From NCBI GenBank assembly GCA_003427395.1, contig BFEA01000002.1:7185301-7226996 (forward strand): 41,696 nt of DNA. The letters are read 5' to 3'. A program made the position numbers and the translations under genes. The DNA is from Chara braunii (lineage: Eukaryota; Streptophyta; Charophyceae; Charales; Characeae). Numbering within the stretch: the first letter of the stretch is position 1; the number at the start of each line of letters is the position of its first letter. The notes under the pieces are model-generated. The model was not told the origin of the DNA, ran no database searches, and saw only the letters and a list, made by a program, of their open reading frames with translations. Shown piece by piece: positions 10,899-24,534 of the stretch.

Positions 10899-11287
10899 GG
10901 AATAGGTTACAGTCGGTCAGAGTGTAATTTGAGAAGGACAGATACCAACTTTCAGGAGCTTGTGGTGAGTCGCATGTAGGCTCTGTCGAAGCGAAGCCGG
11001 GTAATGCTCCCGGATATGAACGTCCGTAGGATCAAGTGTAGTGGGATAGCTCGATCTTTTGTGGCCTTTGGTAGTGTTTGTTATGCCTTTTTGTTCCCTG
11101 TTGTTTCAGAAATAGCATGACTGTGGACTGGAGCATGGGACACTGGACCCGGTTTCCAGTTAGCCTCTTCGAGGCTTGGTTCCCCTTTCCGGGTTGAGAT
11201 GTGGAGGGATTCCCGGCCTCCTTTTGATTGTATAATGAAACTATGCTATTTCACTTAAATAAATTAAAAAAAAAAAAAAAAAAAAAA
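10899..11287 (+). other. LINE A 3' UTR with conserved tail motif and poly(A)
   Basis: Contains CTGGACCCGGTTTCCAG (11,143-11,159, a small hairpin CTGGA/TCCAG) and a 30-base block at 11,191-11,220 beginning GGGTTGAGATG and ending CCCGGCCTC. Both recur in the 3' UTR of LINE B at the same relative place. A hairpin AGCCTC/GAGGCT lies at about 11,162-11,176. AATAAA at 11,258 precedes the poly(A) run. The conserved motif is a candidate for recognition by the reverse transcriptase. Confidence 0.8.
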
Positions 11288-11296
11288 ACTTACCTC
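11288..11296. repeat. Right target-site duplication of LINE A
   Basis: ACTTACCTC directly follows the poly(A) tail and equals 4,921-4,929. Confidence 0.75.
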
Positions 11297-11489
11297 GTTT
11301 TTTACAGAACACAGTTGCCCGTTTTCACGGGCGCTGTAACAAGCTCTGGGGCTAAAATGCCCCAGTCTCTTCCAACGGCGCCAAGTGGCGCCTCACATCC
11401 TTTACTTTAGTTTTTAGATTCTCCTTTTTTTTCTTTTTTTTTAGATTTCCCGTTGGCTTCTGCCAACGTTGGCTTATGCCAACGGTCGT

Positions 11490-11553
11490 GCTGCGTTCGT
11501 GGGCTCACCCACGAACTGTTGAAGTGTGGACCCAAGTTCGATCCCTGTCGGGA
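11490..11553 (+). other. Possible tRNA-like sequence with A/B box resemblance
   Basis: AGTTCGATCCCTG (about 11,535-11,547) resembles a tRNA T-loop/B box, and GGGCTCACCC about 30 bases upstream loosely resembles an A box. An A-rich run follows at 11,554-11,571. The T stem does not pair well, so this is not a functional tRNA. A decayed tRNA-derived SINE is possible. Confidence 0.3.
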
Positions 11554-11569
11554 TAAAAAAAATAAAAAT

Positions 11570-11621
11570 TGAGCCATTTCTCGATTTATGCGTGTCATCC
11601 TTGAGCGGGGGCCATGCTACC
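11570..11621 (-). pseudogene. U6: U6 snRNA 3'-half copy (truncated)
   Basis: On the minus strand the sequence from GTAGCATGGCCCC through AAGGATGACACGC to TAAATCGAGAAATGG matches the 3' half of plant-type U6 with only a few differences. The 5' half is absent and is replaced by unrelated sequence containing the 9-bp hairpin at 11,626-11,645. T-rich sequence follows the U6 end, as at a pol III terminator. It could be a 5'-truncated retrocopy or the U6-derived part of a composite SINE. Confidence 0.75.
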
Positions 11622-11867
11622 ACCGCGCGGCTGATCTCAGCCGCGATATCTTTACGATCGAACGACCGAGATCGGCCGCGCTCAGATGCCTTAACGAAAA
11701 AAAAAAGCCAGCTCCAAAAGGAGTCAGCCCAGAGGAGCATCATGTCAGACTCGTTTCCGGTGTCTGTTGGGTGACAGTTCGGCATCATATCCTATTGGGC
11801 TAGCTCCTGTTTCACACTAAACAGGAGCAGCTCTTCAATATGAAGAGTTAGCCTAGGTACCTTCCCT

Positions 11868-11985
11868 GCCTGCGGCCTTGCACGCTCCGCCCGTATGTGG
11901 CCTAGCAGGCCTGCCCCGGCTGTGGCCTACCGGCTTACCCCGCCTGTGGCCTGCCTGCTTACCTGCCTGTGGATCTCCCATACCG
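11868..11985. repeat. Degenerate short tandem repeat around CCTGTGGCCT
   Basis: Imperfect units of about 20-25 bp containing CTGTGGCCTRCC and GCTTACC occur four to five times, ending near GCCTGTGGATC. No coding signal is seen. Confidence 0.65.
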
Positions 11986-13149
11986 GTTAGCCGCGTGACC
12001 GGCTTGGCCAGCCATCGAACCGGGTAAGCCTTGGCATTGGCCTATCGGCCCCCAAGCTCGAAGTCAAACCCCGCGGTCTTAGAAATAAAAACAGAAAACT
12101 TCCTACACCTCCTGCGTCGTGACCCTATACCCCGGCGCACCCTCTTCTTAGCTCATTTAGGCCCTGAATCGCACGGCTTAACAGCCGCGCGACATTATTA
12201 TAGGTAGGATAGGTCTAACTTTAGTCTTTCCATGACCGCACATCTCTGCGGTCTAACCGAAACCTGCGAACAAGTTAGAACTTTCCAATAGCATGTCTTA
12301 TTTCGTCAGACCACTTCACAAACTTACATCAAAACTCAGTTTTCGTCCGACATTGAAAATACAGAGCAGATACACTTATCAGGGTTTCTGTCCCGACAAT
12401 GCATATGTGGGAGGAAGCTAAGGTCCTCGCCTGGGTGAGTGGCGCGCGAGGGGTATCTACAGCGAGGTGCAACCATGTGGGGCATGGGTGTGCGCGGCAT
12501 TGTAGGTCAACAGGACACGCAACCCCTGGTTCCCTTACTTTTTCAGTGTTCCTCGCGTTTATATTTGTTACTAATATTATCATTATTATTCCTACTTTAT
12601 TTTTACTGTTTTTGGCTCGGTGATCGGTTCCGAGGTTGGTGTCGGCACCGACTCGCCTGGCTCAGTTGCTACGTCGTCGACACAGGGTTCCAACGAAAAG
12701 TCCTCCACTCTACCAGCGTTGAAATACGGATTGAAGAGGTCAACGGACGTGGGAGTGGTGGGTTCTGTGACCGTGGCTCCTTTGCATCCTATTTAGAGAG
12801 CGTCGATAGCCAAAAAATGGAAGGGAATTGAAGGAAATTCCGAGCGGGCATGTGGGACTGCAGCCAGAGGAAGACGAGGGTTGCTGTGAGCGCATTACCC
12901 TCCAGCCACGATCTGTTGTGAGAAGTTTGAGTATGAGCGTACCTACAGAGACACGTAAGATGGTGAATTATGCCTGGGTTGAGTGGGGCCAGGGGGCACC
13001 GGTGGGAGGCTGACATTATTTTTGACTGTGCGGCACGCTGACCCAACGGCAGGGATAGGTAGAACCCGCCTTCAGTACGGCCTTTAAACTTTAAAGTTCT
13101 CGTTTAAATATTTACTACCACCACCAAGATCTGCACAGGGACCTGCTTC
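11986..13149. other. Stretch without recognisable gene
   Basis: The open frames are short and of no recognisable family. I see no RNA gene or clear repeat here. Confidence 0.4.
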
Positions 13150-14321
13150 GTTGCGGTAGGCCCAACACCCTCTCACTCTCTGCAACGATGGGACGACTTG
13201 ACAATCGAGCATTGTTGCTCGCTGCGGCGTTGTCGAGCGCATCGGTCCGACACCACTCAAGAGCAGCGCGGGACCCTCCCGGCCGCGTCACACAGGAGTT
13301 GGTTTGTTCCCTCGTCGCGAACATACATGGAGCTTCCGCAAGCCGCTCCGGCCGAGTGCGCCAATCATACCTCTCGTGAACCCCTACGACAGGATAGGGC
13401 CTACGCGAGGCACGACTTACCTCCACCTTACGAGAGTTGTCACCTCCCTTCGGCGGGTGTATCCCCGCCGAGCTACCAGTCCACAGTACGAAAGCTAATC
13501 AGCTGAAATCACAGAGGTGGACCAGCCGAGGGCGTTTCTCGTTCGCTGTAGCATAGGGGGTACGCGCGGTATTACGCCTCTATCGGACCCATACGCAAAC
13601 CAATATCTTGGGGGGTTGAGGTCCCAAGCGCGACTCGTCACCGTTCGACTCGAACGCATCCCACACTCCATGCGCACACCACTATGAAGAACATAAACAA
13701 TAAAAGACCACATATACTTACACACACATACCAAACGACACCGAACAAACAACGCAACAACACTCTTAGTCCCTTAGTGACCGTCCCATAACTTTCTGAG
13801 GCGGAAATCGGATAGGCGTCACGCGTGAGACTTAGTATAAAACCACACGGATGCATGGCCTACTCATATCGACAAGCAATGCAATTATTCGCAAGCAGTC
13901 GCAATGATGACGTACTATGTAGTGCCCATAATCAAGCGGTCCTTCGTGAACCCGAGTACCACTTATGACACTCAAGTGTCACTCTCGAAGTATCGTGAGG
14001 GTTTGCCCCTTCACGATATTGCACGACTGAAGGAATAGCCGTGCGGCCGCCGCGGCATCTCCGACCTTTAGGTTGGGTGTCTCGGCAAGCAGGGCAAATA
14101 GGCTCTGCACGGGGGGAGATTCCTTCCCTTCAGAGTCTAGGGTCTGGGATGTCCTGGACAAGGACCTCGAATCCCGGCCCAGGACCAACGTCCAACTAAG
14201 AAATCATTAAAAAAATATGCAATCAATAAAGGGGTTATCCTTCTTTTCTCAACCCCAACCCTTAATTAACTCCTTAATATTTGTGTCCCCCAGTCCACGC
14301 GAATACCCAATACAGATACAT

Positions 14322-14335
14322 TCACACACATACAC

Positions 14336-14396
<61 letters not shown>
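14322..14396. repeat. (CA)n followed by (TA)n microsatellite
   Basis: About 30 CA dinucleotides run into a short TATATATATA. The right arm has no counterpart, so the tract expanded after the arms formed. Confidence 0.95.
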
Positions 14397-14397
<1 letters not shown>

Positions 14398-15089
14398 GGG
14401 AGTAAGTATGTGACGATCACTTCTCACAATCATAGTGGAGCTTCCCAGAGTCATACATATGTCTGTGATCGCAGACAGTCAAATCCAAACCTGAACCACA
14501 GTACATACCTGCAATCACATCAAAGAGTCAAACAAGAGTCCACGCACTACACGGACTCAACTCCAACCAATCTCTATATTCATACCCCTCGCTTTAGCCA
14601 TGCAAGCCCCGACCTCTATCCAACCAACCATAATTAAATACTCAGTACCTTTCTTAAATGGCCATTCAATAAAAGTTCGGGTGAAACCTTAATAAAACAA
14701 TAAAATCACTAGGGCTAAAGCCTTTTAGATTGAGTATGGAAGATCGATGAGAGTTGAGTCGTAGACCGACGAATCGTCAACAGACGTGTTATCAGTGATA
14801 ACAGAAGGCGATCCTTGTAGGATCAAGCTGAATCTAGTCCTGATCTCAAATCAAACTTCCATAAGGAAATGTAACACAAGACAGACCAATCCCAAGCTAA
14901 ATCTATGAGTCCAAATCAAGCGTAATCTCCATATCACGATTTCACCAAGAGTCATTTTACTTAACCAACCCTGACTCTAACCCTAAACCAGTGCCTAATG
15001 AAAAGGTAGATCTTTGACAGAATCTCCTCTATGCAGATTGGATTGCCAGAATTGCCACCTGTAAAAATATAATCCAACTCCTCTAAACT

Positions 15090-15640
15090 AAGAAAATTTC
15101 GGCAACGCTTCCCGTAGGGAAAGTGTCTTCGCAAAATTTATAATAACCCAATTATTAAAGTAAAAAATAATTCATAATTTTGGAAAGTCAAAATTTGTCT
15201 AACTCCCTGAATTAATAAAAAATTGGACAACACTTCCTTTAGAAAGGTAGACTTCCTTGATTTGTACTAAGTCAGATATGAACTCAGAATCGATAGATGA
15301 GTTCAACTAAGACAAAATTTTGACTAACTCCTTGGACTTGTAGAAATTTCGGCAGCGCTTCCCGTAGGGAAAGTGCTATTCCAAGATTTATACAAAACTA
15401 AGTTCAAAATCTAAGATGACTTTTGTCTTTCAAGGTCCAATTTTGTCTAACTCCATAAATTAGTAAAAATTTGGGCAGCACTCCCTTTAGAAAGGGAGAC
15501 CCTCCAGATTTTCACTAAGTCGTAAAAGTCAGACAAGTTGAACTTTGGAAAATAAAATCTGACTAACTTCTTGGTTTTGTATAAATTTCGGCAGCGCTTC
15601 CCGAAAAGAAAATGACTTACCAAAATTTATACAAGGCCAA
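15090..15640 (+). repeat. Array A, left: five ~125-bp units in alternating subtypes
   Basis: Units are centred on GGCARCGCTTCCCG (type 1: 15,101, 15,351, 15,590) and on GG(G)CARCACTYCCTTTAG (type 2: 15,225, 15,474), spaced 116-126 bp, so the true repeat is a dimer of about 250 bp. Each unit folds back. In type 1 at 15,577-15,586/15,625-15,634 the stem is TTGTATAAAT with ATTTATACAA. In type 2 at 15,460-15,470/15,508-15,518 it is TTAGTAAAAAT with ATTTTCACTAA (one mismatch). The inner hairpin also switches, from TTCCC-GTA-GGGAA to CTCCCTT-TAG-AAAGGGAG. Pairing is thus kept while the sequence changes. Confidence 0.85.
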
Positions 15641-15924
15641 GTATAATAAACGATTCCAGAAAATGCAGAAATCGACCTACGTAAAAATAAACTTAGCCCA
15701 GAAAATGCACGAATTGAAACTAACTCCTATAACTCTAGCACGTGGCGAGCAACTAAAACAACTACCTATCAAACGGAAACTCAAACTAAGTAGTGGTCAT
15801 ACTCAGTCACATGCAGGCCAAACCACAAAGGTAAGTACTCTCACCAACCCCAAGTTATTTCACATAAGATAGTTCATGAACCTTCAGATAATTCAACCCT
15901 TATACCCAACTTACATATGGCATA

Positions 15925-16545
15925 AATGCTAGACCATTCGGCTTTGAAACAATGTCCAGCATGCCTTAAGATATACACGAACAAGTTGCACTACTACTTC
16001 TCTCTTCTTTGGGCATCTGACTAGACCATTCGGCTTGGAAACAATGCCTAGTCGCCCTGAACAGTTTAATATCAAAGATTTAATAACGTTCTGACTTTGT
16101 TCTAAAAAAAAAATGCAAATATGGGCAGGAGACTGAACCATTCGGCTTGAAAACAATGTTCAGCTTGCCCAAACTATTTCCAATTATACTCTGTAAGTTC
16201 TCTTCTCTTCTTAGTGATATGGCTTAACGTTGGACCATTCGGCTTGGAAACAATGTCCAACTGCCAGTTCACACGCAAATATAAGTAAAGTATTTTCTTT
16301 TATACTCAGGTTGTACTTATGTGCGTGGTTTTCAGGCTAAACCATTCAGCTTAGAAACAATGCTCAGCCTTAGACTAAAATCCTCCCTCAGAACAAAACA
16401 AGAAAACCCTTCACATCAGGCAAACCCTAAGAAAATAAACATAGCAATCAGGCCATTCAGCTTAGAAACAATGTCTGACCCTTCAGAAAACAGCCAAATA
16501 AACACAGCCCTGGACCATTCAGCTTAGAAACAATGTCAGTCTTTG
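15925..16545 (+). repeat. Array B, left: seven hairpin units with conserved core
   Basis: The core CATTCGGCTTGGAAACAAT (or CATTCAGCTTAGAAACAAT) occurs near 15,935, 16,026, 16,139, 16,236, 16,342, 16,452 and 16,516. The bases flanking each core pair with each other but differ between units: CTGAAC/GTTCAG (16,133-16,138/16,158-16,163), GTTGGAC/GTCCAAC (16,229-16,235/16,255-16,261), TCAGGC/GTCTGA (near 16,448). Units near 15,931, 16,022 and 16,337 pair imperfectly, and the last unit is the poorest. No reading frame is maintained. Confidence 0.85.
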
Positions 16546-18372
16546 GTTGACCCAGTCTAACGCATGCAGTCTGCCTTCCTCCCACCTTCCCCCAGTTCAT
16601 CCCTTAGCCTGCTTTCAACCAAAATAAAGATGAAACTTAAACTTCAATCTCATACATTCCTTCCATTCAATCTGATTAAGTCTTGAAAGAAAGCAAAATC
16701 ATAGGGACAATCTCATGCATACATCAAACAAACTAAAAAGGAGATAGGCAAACAGGGGTATGGTGGGTTCATACAGATAAAGAAAGATATACATGTCAGT
16801 TCTCTGCCTCCAGAGCCTCGCCTAGGTTCCGGGAGAGCTACCGCAATCGATGGGTGGACTCCCCACAGAGTCTTGATGCGGTCCTACCGGTTGCAATCCC
16901 GCCTGCCACCTTCCTTCCAGAACCAACAGACTAGACTTAGAGTGAGAAGGGCAGAAAAAGATAGGTTGAGACTCTCAGATCCAAGAGGGTTGCATTCAGA
17001 CTCGCGAGAGAGAGCCTTGAAATCTTGACTCGCCTCAGGGCCCCGCAATGGTGACCAAAACTGCAGCAGCTTGGCCAAACGGCTGAACCCAACTCTCTGA
17101 CGACTCCCCAGGTTACAACAATAACCTTCTTCACAACCACTCCTCCTTTTTATCCAAGCAGCAGTCAAACGCAACGCTAAGCCCCAAGAGGAAAACCCAA
17201 TGTGCAGAGTAAAATGACGTAACGAGACTACGTGCACAACAACCGCTTCTGCAGCGAGACCCAGCGCGCTCAGCAGCACAGTGCTGCTCAACAATCACAG
17301 CAATCCGTAGCAAGTTCAACAGTTGCTGCAGTAGAAGCACAACGGAGGCAACATGCGGTTTCACCCAGCAACAGAGCAACACCAGATAGTGCAGCAGCAA
17401 TGCATAGTGTCAACCACAATGCTCAGTCAGCAGTGGCACGTCAACTTTTGGCCAATCTGTTGTTGCACAACCTAAGATGAGTGCACTCCTGTGCTCGCCA
17501 GAACCTTTCAAACACACTAATCATCACCACAACCCTTCACACACACTGATCATCACCACCCATCAGGTCAAGAAAGAGCTCTCTACTCATCAATTCCTGG
17601 TATATCCGGCGCTGATGGATCTAAAGTTATCGCACGACATACATCCTGGCCCGAACTTCGGCAGCCTGCAGGTGTCCCGACCAACCAGTCCATAAGATTA
17701 TATATGCAGCATCCTCATGCGTGTACTTTCCCCTTGCTTTTCTCAACATCCCCTCTCGTCCTTCGACTCCCAACTCTCCAACATTATCACTCGTTCTCTG
17801 CTGGCCGATCTCCTTCTCCTAAAGGAATGAGAAATAGTCCTACCGCTAAATCACTGTTGGACTCGTTCCCGATAGCCCGACAGTCTTAACCACCACAAGC
17901 GACACAACTGATGCTCTGAGAAGTGTCTGACCAAAGCTCGATAACGACTAGGATGATGATGGTCTGAAGCACTACGTCGAGTAGGTCATACTTACTACAG
18001 TTCGACAAGGTAAGTAAGCGTTGTGATCCGCAGGTAGGATAAGGCCAGAGTTTCGTGCCAAAGCATAAATCCTTTATTCGGGACAACCGATCGTGATCAT
18101 GAACAGAGCGTATTACTATTAGGCGCCCCCTCACCACTTAGCCACTACGCATGAGAAAAAATGAACCTGCCGTCCAGACTCGGATGCATACATCGGTCCC
18201 TCTTCAAACGTATGGAGCGATAGGAGGAGACTTATTATGCCGCTAGGATAAACAACGTACTAGCCAGTAAGTAAGTCTTCGCCTCCTTGCGACTATCTTA
18301 ACGCTGCTGCCGACTGATGGAAACGAGCAAAATAGGACGGATCTTCCACTAGAACATGGAAAGATGCACCTC

Positions 18373-22017
<3,645 letters not shown>

Positions 22018-22164
22018 TGTATCTCCCCATCTTCTAGTAGAAGGTTCATGCAAACTTTTGCCTATTCTATCGTTGGAGGTAGCCCCTCTCTATCTCTATG
22101 CGGGCATAATTGAGAAGTGTTATGTCCTTCTATGTTCCTGTAAAACATTCCTTCTCATTTTGCA

Positions 22165-22260
22165 CAACAATAGGGCTGCTCAGTGGATGCATATGTGAAG
22201 CTACTGAATTGCAAACAGGAGTTCAAATCCAACGGCGACCGCAATAAAACAATTTTAATT
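22165..22260 (+). other. Possible tRNA-derived SINE remnant
   Basis: GCTGCTCAGTGGATGC (about 22,173-22,188) matches a pol III A box. GAGTTCAAATCC (about 22,219-22,230), 40-45 bases later, matches a B box. An A-rich stretch AATAAAACAATTTTAAT follows. The T stem does not pair, so this is not a working tRNA gene. Confidence 0.45.
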
Positions 22261-23524
22261 TATCTGGTTGTGGGTTGGTGCTGTTCAGATGTCGTCCAGG
22301 TCGCATAGCGGTCGTTCTTGCAGTGGAGGCAAGTGCATTGAAAACGTCACAGGGAGACTCATGTGGTGAAGAGGGAGTAAGCACTTACATGAGAGGCCTA
22401 ATCTCGGTCTGAGCTGGAGATAGTAGAACTGTTGTGCAAGACCGCCATACAGCTCAAGATCGTGTTGATATTTGTCATTGACAAGTATGGTAGGAGCATG
22501 GTGGTGGTCGTGATTGTCGTCCCGTATGAAATGAAAGTGTTGCGGGTAGGTGTTCGGGAGTCCCGTAGTCACCGGTGGTAGTCCGGAGTTGAAGTTGGAG
22601 GACTGGAAACGTGTTGCTGCCACAGTCGTCAAACAACAAACTGTTGTGTCCTACTACACAACTTTACGACATTTCATTGTGCACCTACAACACATTAGTT
22701 GTGCATGTGTTGTATAGCACCGTGTTGGCGCTAGCCTACGCTAAGCATTGGTGGAATCTTACGCTGTCTGTTGTTGGGCTTTGCCATGCGACGTTGTGAC
22801 GAGGTACGTCGTTGCTAGTACACTATTACAGTGTTTTGAGGACTGCATAGAAGCAACTTGATTTGAGGAGAGGCGCTATGGTGTGAAGGAGTGTTCTAAG
22901 TTTGAGAGGGGGTTAGTACTGTGACCAAGGGGTTCGTCAAAAGTGCCGATTGTATTGCGTTTGTGCATAGTTTGACCATCTTCACCTGCAGTTTGGACGC
23001 CATTGCGAGGCCCTCAGACGCGTCAAGGAACCAAGGTCCTCTTACGCGAGTCTGAGTGCACCTCTCTTGTATCCGAGTGACTCAATTCTCCTCCTTCTGC
23101 GCTTCTTACTCTCATTCTAGTCTATTGTTTCTGAGAGAAAGGTGGCAGGCGGGAATGCAACCCGTAATTCATGCCACGACCTTCGTGGGAGGTTGCCCCA
23201 CCGATTGCGGAAACTCTATCAGAACTTAGGTGAGGTTCTGGAGGTAGGTAACTGAGTGGTAATCTCCCTCTCCTTCTATAAACCCAGTTAAAACCCTTAC
23301 CTGTATATCTTGCTACAGTTTGACTGAGTATACTGCATGTATCCCATATTGACTTCATGTTTGAATTTCAGGACACAAATCAGAGTTAAGTAAAGAAAGG
23401 CATGCGTAATCTCAGTTTCACTTTTGTTGTTTGTCTGAAATCAGATTGTAAAAATGTTTTGCATCGAGGGAATGAGGAAGAGAGGTGGTTTTGTTTGCGA
23501 TTGATCGCGTCAACCAACGGTTGG

Positions 23525-24262
23525 GCATTGTTCTAAGTTGAATAGCGCAGTGCTATGTTTATTTTTGACTGCCTGGAGGACAAGACAATTGTTCTTAAGT
23601 TTGATGGTCTGGTTGCTCTGACTTGCAAGGGCTGTCTGTAATTGCCTTTTTAGGGACCAAGCAATTGTTCCTAAGTTGGATGGCTTGGTCGCTTTGGTTT
23701 ATTTAGGGGTTTCTGATGTTTTTTTTGTTTCACAAAGATGGAGTTTGAACAATTGTTCCATAACATTTAATGGCTTGAGTTTTTTCTTGTTTTCATTTCT
23801 GAGGGAGGATCAGGCGAAGGACCAAACAGTTGTTCCTAAGTTAGATGGTTTGCTCTGAAGCCACACACATGCTGAAACCAAATGATAAATTTTGTTTATA
23901 CTCTAATATTATTATATTTACGAACATATTAGTTAGACAAATGTTCCTAAGTTGGATGGTCTAACTATAGCTTATCACAAATGAAGAAAGCATTAACTAA
24001 AAATAAATTGGTGGTAAGAAGGGGCAAGTTGAACCTTGTTTCTAAATTGAACGGTTCAGTCATATGCTACCTTAAAAATGCATATATATATATATATATA
24101 TATAACTTGGCTATTTTAAACAGTTCATGGTAACTAGGCATTGTACTAAGTTTGACAGCCTAATCATATGCCCAAAGAAGAAAAAAAGTCATGGTGTCCT
24201 TTGTTTGTCTATATTCAATGGTTGAGCTAAACAATTGTTCCGAAGTTTGATGGTCTAACTTT
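23525..24262 (-). repeat. Array B, right: about nine hairpin units
   Basis: On the minus strand the core reads CATCCAACTTAGGAACAAT, homologous to the left array. Units lie near 23,530, 23,592, 23,665, 23,752, 23,832, 23,940, 24,037, 24,139 and 24,233. Flanks are self-complementary and differ: GACCAAGC/GCTTGGTC (23,655-23,662/23,683-23,690), AGTTAGAC/GTCTAACT (23,931-23,938/23,959-23,966), TGAACC/GGTTCA (24,030-24,035/24,053-24,058), TAGGC/GCCTA (24,135-24,139/24,158-24,162), CAAAC/GTTTG (near 23,824). A (TA)n run at 24,082-24,104 interrupts the array. Confidence 0.85.
24082..24104. repeat. (TA)n microsatellite
   Basis: About 11 TA dinucleotides inside right array B. Confidence 0.95.
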
Positions 24263-24534
24263 ATGCCTTATGTAAGTTGGGTATGAGGGATAAATCATTG
24301 AAAGACTATGAATTATTGTTGACAAGGTCTAACCTTGAGACGGGTGAAATTACTTATCATTGTGGTTTGAACTTGCATATGGTTGAGTAAGAGCTTTACT
24401 CCGTTTGAGTTTCAGTTTGATAGGTAACTCCTTTAGTTGCTCGCCAGGTGCTAGAACTATAAAAGTTAGTTAATTTTTGTATTTTCTAAGCTAACTTTTT
24501 TTTACTTAGGTCAATTATCGCATTTTCTATGATA

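Larger units (their letters stand above)
4930..11287 (+). mobile_element. LINE A: non-LTR retrotransposon with inverted 5' half
   Basis: A decayed LINE of about 6.4 kb. On the minus strand, reading from about 8,320 down to 4,930, lie ORF1 and the AP-endonuclease part of ORF2. On the plus strand, from about 8,766 to 10,898, lies the rest of ORF2, followed by a 3' UTR, AATAAA (11,258-11,263) and poly(A) (11,266-11,288). The 5' part is therefore reverse-complemented in front of the 3' part. The endonuclease C-terminal region sits at the outer left edge and the 5' UTR at the internal junction. ACTTACCTC flanks the whole on both sides. This is the arrangement known from twin priming in mammalian L1. 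The alternative, two independent truncated LINEs, does not readily explain the shared flank. Most of the RT core is missing. Confidence 0.8.
11297..11860 (+). repeat. Chain of diverse perfect hairpins, part 2
   Basis: Continuation of the chain interrupted by LINE A. Hairpins (arm/arm): 11,317-11,322/11,327-11,332; 11,346-11,352/11,359-11,365; 11,377-11,382/11,387-11,392; 11,451-11,457/11,462-11,468; 11,467-11,473/11,478-11,484 (same stem again, overlapping); 11,495-11,503/11,508-11,516 (9 bp); 11,626-11,634/11,637-11,645 (9 bp); 11,803-11,812/11,819-11,828 (10 bp); 11,831-11,837/11,841-11,847. Several loops match loops of part 1 although the stems differ: TAAAA (4,132 and 11,353), AAGT (3,973 and 11,383) and TTCT-like loops. 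A T-rich tract ending in AG lies at about 11,421-11,444. Confidence 0.8.
13150..18372 (+). repeat. Left arm of giant imperfect inverted repeat
   Basis: Long stretches match the reverse complement of 22,018-27,560. Anchors (left vs right): 13,218-13,290 vs 27,475-27,545; 13,355-13,495 vs 27,315-27,450; 13,500-13,670 vs 27,120-27,310; 13,810-13,985 vs 26,850-27,030; 14,790-14,840 vs 25,370-25,420; arrays A and B; 16,785-17,060 vs 22,990-23,300; 18,345-18,372 vs 22,018-22,045. Identity by eye is roughly 70-80% in the better blocks, so the repeat is old. No transposase frame is visible. The midpoint of all pairs falls near 20.0-20.3 kb. It may be a foldback-type transposon with very long terminal inverted repeats, or two copies of a large element in opposite orientation. 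The outer end is approximate. Confidence 0.8.

Noticed and set aside
15925-16545. CRISPR-like array (conserved repeat, variable spacer)
   Set aside because: The core is short, spacers are long and unequal, the flanks are self-complementary, there are no cas genes, and the context is eukaryotic.
16884-17294. 136-codon minus-strand frame in the left arm
   Set aside because: The homologous right arm does not keep it open and no family is recognised.
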